From: an uncultured Eisenbergiella sp. | GTDB lineage: Bacteria; Bacillota; Clostridia; Lachnospirales; Lachnospiraceae | DNA: 8,831 bases | Reading direction: 5' to 3' | NCBI GenBank assembly: GCA_947626725.1 | Contig: CANQTI010000072.1 | Span: 1 to 8,831 of the forward strand | Shown: positions 1 through 5,445 of the stretch, one piece after another | Numbering within the stretch: position 1 is the stretch's first letter | Layout of the letters: each line of letters starts with the position of its first letter | The notes under the pieces: model-generated | The model's input: the letters and a program-made list of their open reading frames with translations, nothing else | The model's database searches: none | What the model was told of the DNA's origin: nothing | Program-made: the position numbers and the translations under genes

Positions 1-1038
1 CTTCTGGGCGGAACAGTTGCCGCGGCGGTCGGCGCGCTGGTCCGGGCATGGTGCTTTGGGGGCGGAATGGATGTCAGCGCCGAGGGGGTCTTTTTCACGT
101 ATGGGGACGGGAACGGCTGGGTTTTCAGCGTGATGACTGTCCTTTTGGGACTCCTGCTTCTCCTCTGTCTGTTCCGTCAGCTGTTCCGGCAGAAGCGCCT
201 GGCGAAGGATCTGGGGATCTTATCCGATCAGATCGATGCGGCCTACGAAGGAAAAGAGCAGGAAAACGGCTCTCTGCCTGCCGATTCGGATCTGGCGCGG
301 ATGTCCGAAAAGGTGGAGGACATCCACCGGGGCATCCACCGGGCCGTGGAAGAGCGCATGAAGAGCGAGCGGATGAAGGTGGAGCTGGTGACCAACGTTT
401 CCCACGATATCAAAACGCCGCTGACCTCCATCATCAGCTATGTGGACCTTCTGCAGAAATCCGAAGGGCTTTCCCCAGAGCTGCGGGACTATGTGGCGGT
501 GCTGGCCCAGAAATCGGAGCGCCTCCGGGCCATGGTGCAGGATGTGTTCGAGGTCAGCAAGGCGGCCTCCGGACAGCTCTCTGTGGAGCCGGAGAAGCTG
601 GATCTGGGCAAGCTGCTGCGTCAGACACTGGCGGATATGCAGGGGCAGATCGACGCCGCGGCAGTCTCGCTGCGGGAGCGGATCCCCGCAGAGCCCGTCA
701 TGATCCGGGCCGACGGTCAGCGGCTGTATCGGGTCTTTCAGAACCTTCTGCAGAACGCTCTGCAGTATTCCCTGACCGGTTCCAGAGTGTACCTGACCCT
801 GGAAACGAAGGACGGCGCGGCGGTCGTGACGGTGCGCAATACCTCGGCCCATGAGCTGAAAGAGGATGTGGATTTTACGGAACGGTTTGTCCGCGGGGAC
901 GAGAGCCGCACGGACGGCGGCAGCGGGCTGGGGCTTTCCATCGCACGGAGCTTCACGGAGGCCTGCGGCGGCACCTTCCGGGTGGAGGTGATCGCGGATC
1001 TGTTCGTGGCGACGGTGACATTCGCCCTGGAGGCATAA
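1..1038 (+). CDS. Sensor histidine kinase, 3' part (5' end outside window)
   Basis: The reading frame is open from base 1, so the gene starts upstream; the ATG at 67 is internal and not a credible start. Translating from base 1 (345 residues), the sequence begins in a hydrophobic stretch, then a short presumably extracellular loop, then a transmembrane helix around residues 40-58 (GLLLLLCLF). A linker helix leads to the HisKA dimerisation domain with the H-box NVSHDIKTPLTS, phospho-acceptor His135 (codon 403-405). The HATPase domain shows an N-box (QNLLQNALQYS, Asn248/Asn252), an F-box-like ERFVRGDESRT and a G2 box GGSGLGLSIA from residue 306. The usual DxGxG G1 box is replaced by VRNTSAHEL, a variant I associate with many Firmicutes kinases of this type. 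By family it autophosphorylates on His and passes phosphate to a response regulator, presumably encoded upstream. Its signal is unknown. Its final codons lie inside the large palindrome. Confidence 0.93.
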   Translation, partial: LLGGTVAAAVGALVRAWCFGGGMDVSAEGVFFTYGDGNGWVFSVMTVLLGLLLLLCLFRQLFRQKRLAKDLGILSDQIDAAYEGKEQENGSLPADSDLARMSEKVEDIHRGIHRAVEERMKSERMKVELVTNVSHDIKTPLTSIISYVDLLQKSEGLSPELRDYVAVLAQKSERLRAMVQDVFEVSKAASGQLSVEPEKLDLGKLLRQTLADMQGQIDAAAVSLRERIPAEPVMIRADGQRLYRVFQNLLQNALQYSLTGSRVYLTLETKDGAAVVTVRNTSAHELKEDVDFTERFVRGDESRTDGGSGLGLSIARSFTEACGGTFRVEVIADLFVATVTFALEA

Positions 1039-1336
1039 AGCCGTTTCCGGCGCTGCCCTCACCCCGAAAGACAGGCCCCACGGGCTGGACGGCACGACGC
1101 CGAAGGGACCGGCGCGCGTATATTCCATTTTCCCGGACCGTTAGAAAAACGCCGGTGCTTAATGAAGCGAGCCCATTGGGCGAAGCTGAATTTAGCACCG
1201 CTGCGTTTTTCTCGAGCGAGAGCGTGTCCGGAAAAGGAATATACGCGCGCCGGTCCCTTCGGCGTCGTGCCGTCCAGCCCGTGGGGCCTGTCTTTCCTGC
1301 CGCGGGATGTGACGGTGTCGGAAGCGGCTTTATGCC
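1032..1336. repeat. 305-bp imperfect palindrome between convergent genes
   Basis: Base-by-base comparison shows nested inverted arms. The outer arms are 1032-1049 against 1319-1336, with one mismatch over the first 18 bases. The main arms are about 72 bp, 1066-1138 against 1226-1296, nearly identical apart from two one-base indels. The inner arms are 1143-1160 against 1193-1212. The centre is a small hairpin, GCCCA-T-TGGGC, at 1171-1181. Unpaired internal loops lie at 1050-1065/1297-1318 and 1139-1142/1213-1225. The outer arms include the TAA of the kinase (1036-1038) and, on the other strand, the TAA of the hlyIII-type gene (1330-1332). The arms read as peptide-like ORFs on both strands only because they are GC-rich repeats. 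Likely a dispersed palindromic repeat or MITE-like unit now serving as a bidirectional terminator. No flanking target duplication is visible. Confidence 0.9.
1143..1212. terminator. Bidirectional terminator core of the palindrome
   Basis: The innermost stem pairs CCGGTGCT (from 1152) with AGCACCG (to 1200), capped by the GCCCA/TGGGC hairpin. It is followed on the + strand by TTTTT at 1206-1210 and on the - strand by the complement of AAAAA at 1145-1149. A stem followed by a U-run in both directions, placed between two convergent genes, fits a shared rho-independent terminator. Its action is inferred from structure only. Confidence 0.6.
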
Positions 1337-1980
1337 ACGTACTGGAACATGAAGATAAAGTGGCACAGGCTTCCGGCCATCACGAAGAGATGGAAGATCT
1401 CGTGGGAGCCGAAAAATCTGTGCCGCGCGTTGAATAACGGCAGCTTCAGCGCGTAGATGATGCCGCCCGCGGTGTAAATGACGCCCCCGGCCAGCAGCCA
1501 GAGGAACGCGCTGCGGGGCAGGGCGTGCACCAGCTGTCCCAGCACGGACAGACAGGCCCAGCCCATGGCGATATACAGGACGGAGGAAAACCACTTCGGA
1601 CACGTGATCCAGACGGCCTTGATGAGGATCCCCGCCAGCGCGATGCCCCAAACCGCGGCGAGGAGCAGGTACCCCTGCCTGCCCTTCAGCGTGATGAGGC
1701 ATACGGGCGTGTAGGTGCCCGCGATCAGCACGAAGATCATCATGTGGTCCACCTTGCGGAATACCCGGAGGATCCGCGCGGGAACGTTGAGCGAATGGTA
1801 GGTGGCGCTGGCGGCATACAGCAGGACCATGCTGGTCATGAAAACGCCCATGGCATAGAAGCAGACCGGCCCCGAGTCCAGCGCGGCCTTGACCAGAAGC
1901 GGCGCGGCGGCGAACAGCGCCAGCAGCATACCAACGAAATGGGTGAGCGCGCTTCCGGGTTCTCTGATCGTAACAGTCAT
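1330..1980 (-). CDS. Hemolysin III / PAQR family membrane protein
   Basis: A 216-residue integral membrane protein of the usual length for bacterial HlyIII (YqfA/YplQ-like, PAQR superfamily), with about seven hydrophobic segments. Family motifs are present: SATYHS with His62 after the second helix, KVDHMMIFVLIAGTYTP (Asp78-His79), and GSHEIFH near the C-terminus (His193 and His197). In eukaryotic PAQR receptors the equivalent histidines bind zinc, and bacterial members are thought to be metal-dependent membrane hydrolases or envelope homeostasis proteins. Haemolytic activity should not be assumed from the name. The start is set by AAGGGG eight bases upstream of ATG. It converges on the histidine kinase, and its last two codons plus stop (VA, TAA) lie in the palindrome. 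The leader carries a promoter and a 21-bp palindrome, so regulation by a dimeric repressor is likely. Confidence 0.92.
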   Translation of the reverse strand: MTVTIREPGSALTHFVGMLLALFAAAPLLVKAALDSGPVCFYAMGVFMTSMVLLYAASATYHSLNVPARILRVFRKVDHMMIFVLIAGTYTPVCLITLKGRQGYLLLAAVWGIALAGILIKAVWITCPKWFSSVLYIAMGWACLSVLGQLVHALPRSAFLWLLAGGVIYTAGGIIYALKLPLFNARHRFFGSHEIFHLFVMAGSLCHFIFMFQYVA

Positions 1981-2001
1981 TTTATCAACCCCTTTTTCAT
2001 G

Positions 2002-2022
2002 ATGTAGTTTTTAAAACTACAT
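2002..2022. promoter_or_regulatory. 21-bp perfect palindrome, operator candidate for hlyIII-type gene
   Basis: ATGTAGTTTT, one central T (2012), then AAAACTACAT: two perfect 10-base arms. It lies between the -10 box (2036-2041) and the ribosome binding site of the hlyIII-type gene, i.e. just inside the predicted transcript start. A dimeric repressor bound here would block transcription. There is no T-run immediately after it on the - strand, so it does not look like a terminator. The binding protein is unknown. Confidence 0.55.
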
Positions 2023-2035
2023 ATAATATACTCAT

Positions 2036-2064
2036 ATACTACGACATGATGCGAGGGAAGTCAA
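2036..2064 (-). promoter_or_regulatory. Sigma-A type promoter for hlyIII-type gene
   Basis: On the - strand, TTGACT (2059-2064) and TAGTAT (2036-2041) are 17 bases apart. Both are close to consensus and about 55 bases upstream of the start codon. Confidence 0.65.
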
Positions 2065-2098
2065 TAAAATTTTTATGAAAAAAATGTCACGTATCTTT

Positions 2099-2142
2099 TG
2101 CCCTGCTGTTTATTGGAACGTGCCCTACTGTTCACTGGAACG
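2099..2142. repeat. Two tandem 22-bp direct repeats
   Basis: Bases 2099-2120 and 2121-2142 are copies of one 22-base unit (TGCCCTRCTGTTYAYTGGAA then CG) with three transition differences, joined without a spacer. They lie about 35-80 bases upstream of the -35 box of the hlyIII-type promoter and downstream of the 88-residue gene. Helically phased activator sites or a remnant of a mobile-element end are both possible. Confidence 0.6.
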
Positions 2143-2195
2143 GGTCTTTATGTGCGGAATCTGGGAAGGCGCGCAGGGGCGTAAAATGACTGCCC

Positions 2196-2462
2196 TCAGT
2201 CTTCTTCAATGACCTGTATTTCCAGATAGTCGAAGTTCACATGTTCAATGAAGGAATCCTGGGTGAACCGCGTTTTAGCGTGCTTTTTGAAATCCTGGAT
2301 ATTGCTTTCCAGCCAGATCGGTTCCTCCAGGTCAAACTGCATGCAAACCTCATGCAGTGCGTTGAAGATTTTGTGTGTCCGCGTATCCGCTGCGTCATTT
2401 TTGATCACGGTATCCTTCAGCATGTGGTTGGATTTGAAAATTCTGGCCCATAAACGGAACAT
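2196..2462 (-). CDS. Conserved hypothetical protein, 88 residues
   Basis: A small soluble-looking protein starting MFRLWARIFKSN and ending EIQVIEED. The frame is open further upstream, but the start chosen has an excellent AAAGGAGGG site seven bases before ATG, and the predicted promoter lies inside the longer frame, excluding it. Visible features are a basic N-terminus (Arg3, Arg7, Lys10), a central THKIFNALHEVCMQFDLEEP segment predicted mainly helical, KTRFTQDSFIEH, and an acidic C-terminus. There are no transmembrane helices or catalytic signature. The protein reminds me of a short conserved hypothetical family found in Lachnospiraceae (pattern THKIF, QFDL, PIWL, FDYLE), but I know of no function. 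It stands alone, divergent from the alarmone synthetase gene, and does not form an operon with the hlyIII-type gene, which has its own promoter. Confidence 0.8.
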   Translation of the reverse strand: MFRLWARIFKSNHMLKDTVIKNDAADTRTHKIFNALHEVCMQFDLEEPIWLESNIQDFKKHAKTRFTQDSFIEHVNFDYLEIQVIEED

Positions 2463-2541
2463 GGCGTTTCCCTCCTTTGGGACGGATTTTGAACGGCAAA
2501 GGCCTCGGTACCCGACAGAGCCGGGGCGATTGGTGTTTTTC

Positions 2542-2570
2542 AGTATACGCCCAAAAGGTTTCGGCGGCAA
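2542..2570 (-). promoter_or_regulatory. Sigma-A type promoter for the 88-residue gene
   Basis: On the - strand, TTGCCG (2565-2570), a 17-base spacer, then TATACT (2542-2547). The predicted transcript start is about 70 bases before the ATG at 2462. The leader contains the AAAGGAGGG ribosome binding site and a small TCGG/CCGA hairpin. Confidence 0.7.
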
Positions 2571-2667
2571 GAAAAAGTCGAGGACTCATAGGCATTTTTT
2601 GAAAAACGGCGCATATATTGTTTTTAGCCGTGTCAAAAAGAAACGGGGATTTTTGTGTATATTCACG

Positions 2668-2694
2668 AAAATTTAAGTGACTACATTAAATTTT
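2668..2694. promoter_or_regulatory. AT-rich inverted repeat upstream of the alarmone synthetase gene
   Basis: AAAATTTAA (2668-2676) and TTAAATTTT (2686-2694) are perfect 9-base inverted arms around a 9-base spacer. It lies in the divergent control region about 100 bases upstream of the synthetase ATG. It could be a regulator site. Being purely AT, chance occurrence is a real alternative. Confidence 0.35.
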
Positions 2695-2790
2695 TGTAAA
2701 TAATAACACGATTCGCGAAAAGTATGATAAGATAGAAAAAACTGCATAGCGGTTTGAAGTTCCCAAAAGTAAAGAGAGGTTTTATTTTTT

Positions 2791-3426
2791 ATGGAAATAA
2801 CGCTGTACCCCGATAACCAGATTGAAACCTGGCAGGAGGTTACGCTGGTCTACAACGCAGCCCTCAAGCAGGTCAATACCCGGCTGGAGATTCTCAACGA
2901 TGAATTCCAGCACGTGCATCAATATAATCCCATTGAACATATCAAATCCCGGATCAAGACGCCGGAGAGCATCGTCAAGAAGTTGAAGCGCCACGGTTAT
3001 GAATCAACCATTGAGAATATGGTAAAGTATGTCAACGATATCGCGGGTGTCAGAGTGATCTGTTCGTTCACGTCCGACATTTACAGGATCGCGGAGATGA
3101 TCCGGCTGCAGAACGATATCCGTGTGATTGCGGTAAAAGATTATATTCGTCTGCCCAAGCCCAGCGGCTACAAGAGTTATCATATGCTTGTGACGGTGCC
3201 GGTATTTTTGTCCGACCGTACTGTGGATGTGAAGGTGGAGATTCAGATCCGCACTGTTGCCATGGATTTCTGGGCCAGCCTGGAGCACAAGATCAACTAC
3301 AAGTTCGAGAACAATGCGCCGGAGCATGTGAAAAGGGATCTGGTGGAATGCTCCAGAATGGTATCGGAGTTGGATAATCGGATGCAGGAGCTCAATGAAG
3401 AGATCAAGGCGCTGGGTGGGGTTTGA
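2791..3426 (+). CDS. Small alarmone (p)ppGpp synthetase, YwaC/RelP-like
   Basis: A 211-residue single-domain RelA/SpoT synthetase with no hydrolase, TGS or ACT domain, which is the size of a small alarmone synthetase. It transfers pyrophosphate from ATP to the 3' OH of GDP or GTP, making (p)ppGpp in the cytoplasm. Motifs: NPIEHIKSRIKTPESI (residues 46-61), NDIAGVRVICSF with Mg-binding Asp83, VKDYIRLPKPSGYKSYH (115-131, guanine-nucleotide pocket), and VEIQIRT with Glu150, followed by AMDFWASLEHKINYK. The N-terminal pattern LVYNAAL and the NPIEH-KSR segment match my recollection of B. subtilis YwaC (SAS2, RelP type) better than YjbM (RelQ type). The start has AGAGAGG at 2773-2779, 11 bases before ATG. 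A TATGAT box at 2723-2728 lacks a good -35. In B. subtilis ywaC is induced by envelope stress; whether that holds here is unknown. Confidence 0.93.
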   Translation: MEITLYPDNQIETWQEVTLVYNAALKQVNTRLEILNDEFQHVHQYNPIEHIKSRIKTPESIVKKLKRHGYESTIENMVKYVNDIAGVRVICSFTSDIYRIAEMIRLQNDIRVIAVKDYIRLPKPSGYKSYHMLVTVPVFLSDRTVDVKVEIQIRTVAMDFWASLEHKINYKFENNAPEHVKRDLVECSRMVSELDNRMQELNEEIKALGGV

Positions 3427-3454
3427 ATTTAACAGATAACAGACCGGATACGGG

Positions 3455-3517
3455 GGAAGCTGTGGATAGGACCGTGCCATTGGATTGGGGCATTGGTGCT
3501 TTTACAGCTTCCTTTTT
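3455..3517 (+). terminator. Possible terminator after the alarmone synthetase gene
   Basis: GGAAGCTGT (3455-3463) pairs perfectly with ACAGCTTCC (3504-3512), followed at once by TTTTT (3513-3517), 28 bases after the stop codon. The 40-base loop is longer than usual for an intrinsic terminator, so the call is moderate. Confidence 0.55.
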
Positions 3518-3778
3518 GCGGTTAGGGGGGCGGTCTGCGGGGGAGGGTGTCAGGAAATGAAGAAAGGGACGCAATATCCCCAAACATGAGGAGTGCCCAG
3601 GGCCTCCCGGCACCTGGGCTATTATGAAAAAATTATCTGTGTCCGAATAAAACATTGCTTCTCTTGTTTTTTGATAAAATCAGTGTACGAAACAAATATG
3701 AATAGAATGTGAACGGCATGTTAATATGTGGTGAATATTTATATAAATGCAGAAAAGAGAAGAATTTTGTAGTGCAAA
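3518..3778. other. Non-coding stretch with G-rich run and orphan hairpin
   Basis: No credible gene is present. The left part is purine-rich with G-runs at 3525-3530, 3539-3543 and 3545-3547. A 7-bp hairpin follows (GCCCAGG 3595-3601 with CCTGGGC 3613-3619, loop of 11), preceded by a weak GGGA/TCCC stem (3566-3580). There is no T-run after the hairpin on either strand, so it is not an obvious terminator. From about 3650 the base composition turns strongly AT-rich. A structured leader or small RNA is possible but not shown, and no known riboswitch consensus was recognised. Confidence 0.4.
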
Positions 3779-3808
3779 GTATACAAAAGGACGAAAACGC
3801 TTGTATCA
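3779..3808. promoter_or_regulatory. Inverted repeat overlapping the -35 box
   Basis: GTATACAA (3779-3786) and TTGTATCA (3801-3808) are inverted halves matching at 7 of 8 positions, 14 bases apart. The right half contains the -35 TTGTAT of the next promoter. The geometry fits a repressor site, but the binding protein is unknown. Confidence 0.35.
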
Positions 3809-3829
3809 AGAGAGTATTGATGATAAAAT
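3801..3829 (+). promoter_or_regulatory. Promoter of the three-gene unit
   Basis: TTGTAT (3801-3806), a 17-base spacer, TAAAAT (3824-3829). This places a transcript start near 3836 and gives a leader of about 110 bases to the preferred start codon at 3948. Confidence 0.55.
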
Positions 3830-3947
3830 GCTGATAGATGTCAGATCCTGAAAAATGGGGCAATATACGGAAGCAGGGACGGGATATCAAGAACGCCTGC
3901 CCTGGAAATGGTCGGTTGAGCGCTGGTCGCGCGGACAGGAGCGAAAG

Positions 3948-4826
3948 ATGGAAGATCTGGATACGAAGAGACTGAAGAGCACCTTGCAGGAATACGAAGG
4001 ATATTTGCAGGATATGCGTCGGGTAACGATGAATAATGTGGAGACGTTGGATGTGATCCAGCGTTATACAGATAAGAGTGCTGCGGGGATGCAGAAGCTT
4101 ACGGAACAAAGTCTGGACGGCATGCAGCGTGTAACGTCCGAGAGTGCAGCAGGCCTGCGCCGGATGATCGAGCTGGGGAGCAGCAATCTGAACCGCACGG
4201 CAGAGATCGGTGAGGCTAATCTGAATCATGCTGTAGAATTGGGTGAAGCGGGATTGAATGGCGCTGTGCAGTCCGGAGAAGAGAAGCTGATACAGGCGGC
4301 GCAGTCAGGGGAAGAGAAGCTGATGCAGGCTGCCCGGTCCGGAGAAGAAAATCTGCGGAATGTCGCGCAGACTGGGGAGACTTGCCTGAAGGAGATCCTT
4401 GCATCCGGGGAAGAAAAGCTGGAGAGGACGGTCCAGGCATATTTGGACAGGCTGGACGCGTTTTCCCGGATGGAAGAGGAGAAGACGGCGCAGAAGGAAG
4501 AGAAGCTGCAGGCGGACCTGGAGGCTGTGGAGCGGGTAGAGCAATCCATTGCGGCGCATACGGAAGAGATGAAGGATCTGATGAAGCAGTCGGATGAATT
4601 TACCCATAAGGAGAATGTCCGCGTTTACCGCAATGTACAGGCGGTCGTAGTGGAGGAAGTCAGGAAGCAGATGGAGGCCATGGCGGAGCAGAATCAGGAG
4701 CTGACCGCGCAGAACGAATTGCTTCGAAAGCAAAATAGTTCGCTGCGTCCGCTCGTGTTGGCGACCATGGCGGCTGCGTTTCTTAATATTGTGCTGTTTA
4801 TTTTGCAGATCGCGGGGGTATTCTAA
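3948..4826 (+). CDS. Tail-anchored hendecad-repeat coiled-coil protein, unknown function
   Basis: I do not recognise this 292-residue protein. The start at 3948 has AGGAG six bases upstream; an in-frame ATG at 3855 would add 31 residues but has no ribosome binding site. After a short N-terminal helix (MEDLDTKRLK), residues 44-164 form eleven uninterrupted 11-residue repeats of the kind GEEKLIQAAQS, with Leu or Met at position 5 in every unit and Ser or Gly at position 1. Weaker 11-residue periodicity covers 22-175. Residues 176-264 are a charged, Glu/Lys/Gln-rich conventional coiled coil. Residues 269-290 are a single hydrophobic helix (LVLATMAAAFLNIVLFILQI), leaving two residues at the end, as in tail-anchored proteins, so the coil is probably cytoplasmic. 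There is no signal peptide or enzyme motif. The stop codon is one base from the next start, implying coupled translation. A membrane-tethered scaffold or spacer is an inference. Confidence 0.85.
   Translation: MEDLDTKRLKSTLQEYEGYLQDMRRVTMNNVETLDVIQRYTDKSAAGMQKLTEQSLDGMQRVTSESAAGLRRMIELGSSNLNRTAEIGEANLNHAVELGEAGLNGAVQSGEEKLIQAAQSGEEKLMQAARSGEENLRNVAQTGETCLKEILASGEEKLERTVQAYLDRLDAFSRMEEEKTAQKEEKLQADLEAVERVEQSIAAHTEEMKDLMKQSDEFTHKENVRVYRNVQAVVVEEVRKQMEAMAEQNQELTAQNELLRKQNSSLRPLVLATMAAAFLNIVLFILQIAGVF
4077..4439 (+). repeat. Eleven in-frame 33-bp tandem repeats
   Basis: This 363-bp stretch equals exactly 11 units of 33 bases, each encoding one 11-residue repeat. The DNA units have diverged. The closest neighbours, units 7 and 8 (4275-4307 and 4308-4340), agree at 27 of 33 bases, mostly differing at third codon positions, which fits old duplication with purifying selection on the protein. 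Confidence 0.85.
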
Positions 4827-4827
4827 C

Positions 4828-5445
4828 GTGGGGAGGATAGATTGGAAGCCGGGGAACATGCTCTATCCGCTTCCGGCGGTCCTGGTTTCTGTGGCGGACC
4901 GGGAGGGCAGGCCCAATGTCCTGACCGTAGCCTGGGCGGGCACGGTGTGCAGCACCCCGCCTATGGTATCCATTTCTGTTCGGCCGGAACGTTATTCTTA
5001 CCATTGTATTGAAGAGACTGGTGAGTTTGTCATCAACCTGACCACCGCAAAGCTGGCCTGTGCGGCGGATTACTGCGGCGTCAAAAGCGGACGGGATGTG
5101 GACAAATTCGCACAGATGAAGCTGACGCCCTGTGCGTCGAAGAAGGTGAAGGTGCCTGGGATTGCGGAAAGCCCGGTCAGTCTGGAATGCAAAGTAAGGC
5201 AGATATTGCCGTTGGGTAGCCATACGATGTTTGTTGCGGAGGTGGTAGCCGTCAGTGTGGATGAGGCGTATATGGATGAGAACGGACGTTTCCATCTGGA
5301 GAAGGCGGATTTACTGGCATACTCCCACGGTGTTTATTACAGGCTGGGTGAACCCATCGGAAAATTCGGATACAGTGTTGAAAAAAAGCAGCGGTCCGGC
5401 CGAAAGGCGCAGGGCGACCGCAAAACGGACAGCGGGAAGAAATGA
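4828..5445 (+). CDS. Flavin reductase-like FMN-binding split-barrel protein
   Basis: A 205-residue protein of the flavin reductase-like domain family (DIM6/NTAB type), which binds FMN in a split beta-barrel and transfers hydride from NAD(P)H to flavin or acts with unknown partners. Family segments: WKPGNMLYPLPAVLVS (6-21), PNVLTVAWAGTVCSTPPM (29-46), SVRPERYSY, ETGEFVINLT (63-72), GVKSGRDVDKF, LGSHTMFVAEV and YSHGVYYRLGE. The GTG at 4828 is the chosen start because the conserved WKPGNMLYP block begins right after it; GGGGG at 4814-4818 is nine bases upstream. A later ATG at 4858 would cut into this block. The last 24 or so residues are a basic, probably disordered tail (KKQRSGRKAQ). It starts one base after the coiled-coil gene's stop and overlaps the M23 gene by ATGA, so all three are probably co-translated. 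Confidence 0.9.
   Translation: MGRIDWKPGNMLYPLPAVLVSVADREGRPNVLTVAWAGTVCSTPPMVSISVRPERYSYHCIEETGEFVINLTTAKLACAADYCGVKSGRDVDKFAQMKLTPCASKKVKVPGIAESPVSLECKVRQILPLGSHTMFVAEVVAVSVDEAYMDENGRFHLEKADLLAYSHGVYYRLGEPIGKFGYSVEKKQRSGRKAQGDRKTDSGKK

Noticed and set aside
220..1128. 302-codon ORF on the - strand opposite the histidine kinase
   Set aside because: The opposite frame matches all kinase motifs in order; this is a GC-rich shadow.
1155..1352. Small + strand ORF inside the palindrome
   Set aside because: It derives from the inverted repeat, ends over the opposite gene's coding region and has no ribosome binding site.
953..1702. 249-codon ORF on the - strand across the palindrome and hlyIII-type gene
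   Set aside because: It is an off-frame reading of two real features, and its Arg/Pro-rich composition and lack of a ribosome binding site mark it as spurious.
2463..2570. N-terminal extension of the 88-residue protein
   Set aside because: The -10 box at 2542-2547 lies inside it, and the internal ATG has a far better ribosome binding site.
3590..3625. ZTP (pfl) riboswitch, suggested by CACCTGGGC
   Set aside because: The rest of the consensus is missing, and CCTGGGC is instead fully paired in a local hairpin.
3624..3650. Octapeptide ORF MKKLSVSE as a leader peptide
   Set aside because: No ribosome binding site, no regulatory codon run, and it lies upstream of the likely promoter at 3801-3829.
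3855..3947. Upstream ATG start for the coiled-coil gene
   Set aside because: It has no ribosome binding site, whereas the ATG at 3948 has AGGAG at ideal spacing. The extra residues (GQYTEAGTGY) do not continue the coil.
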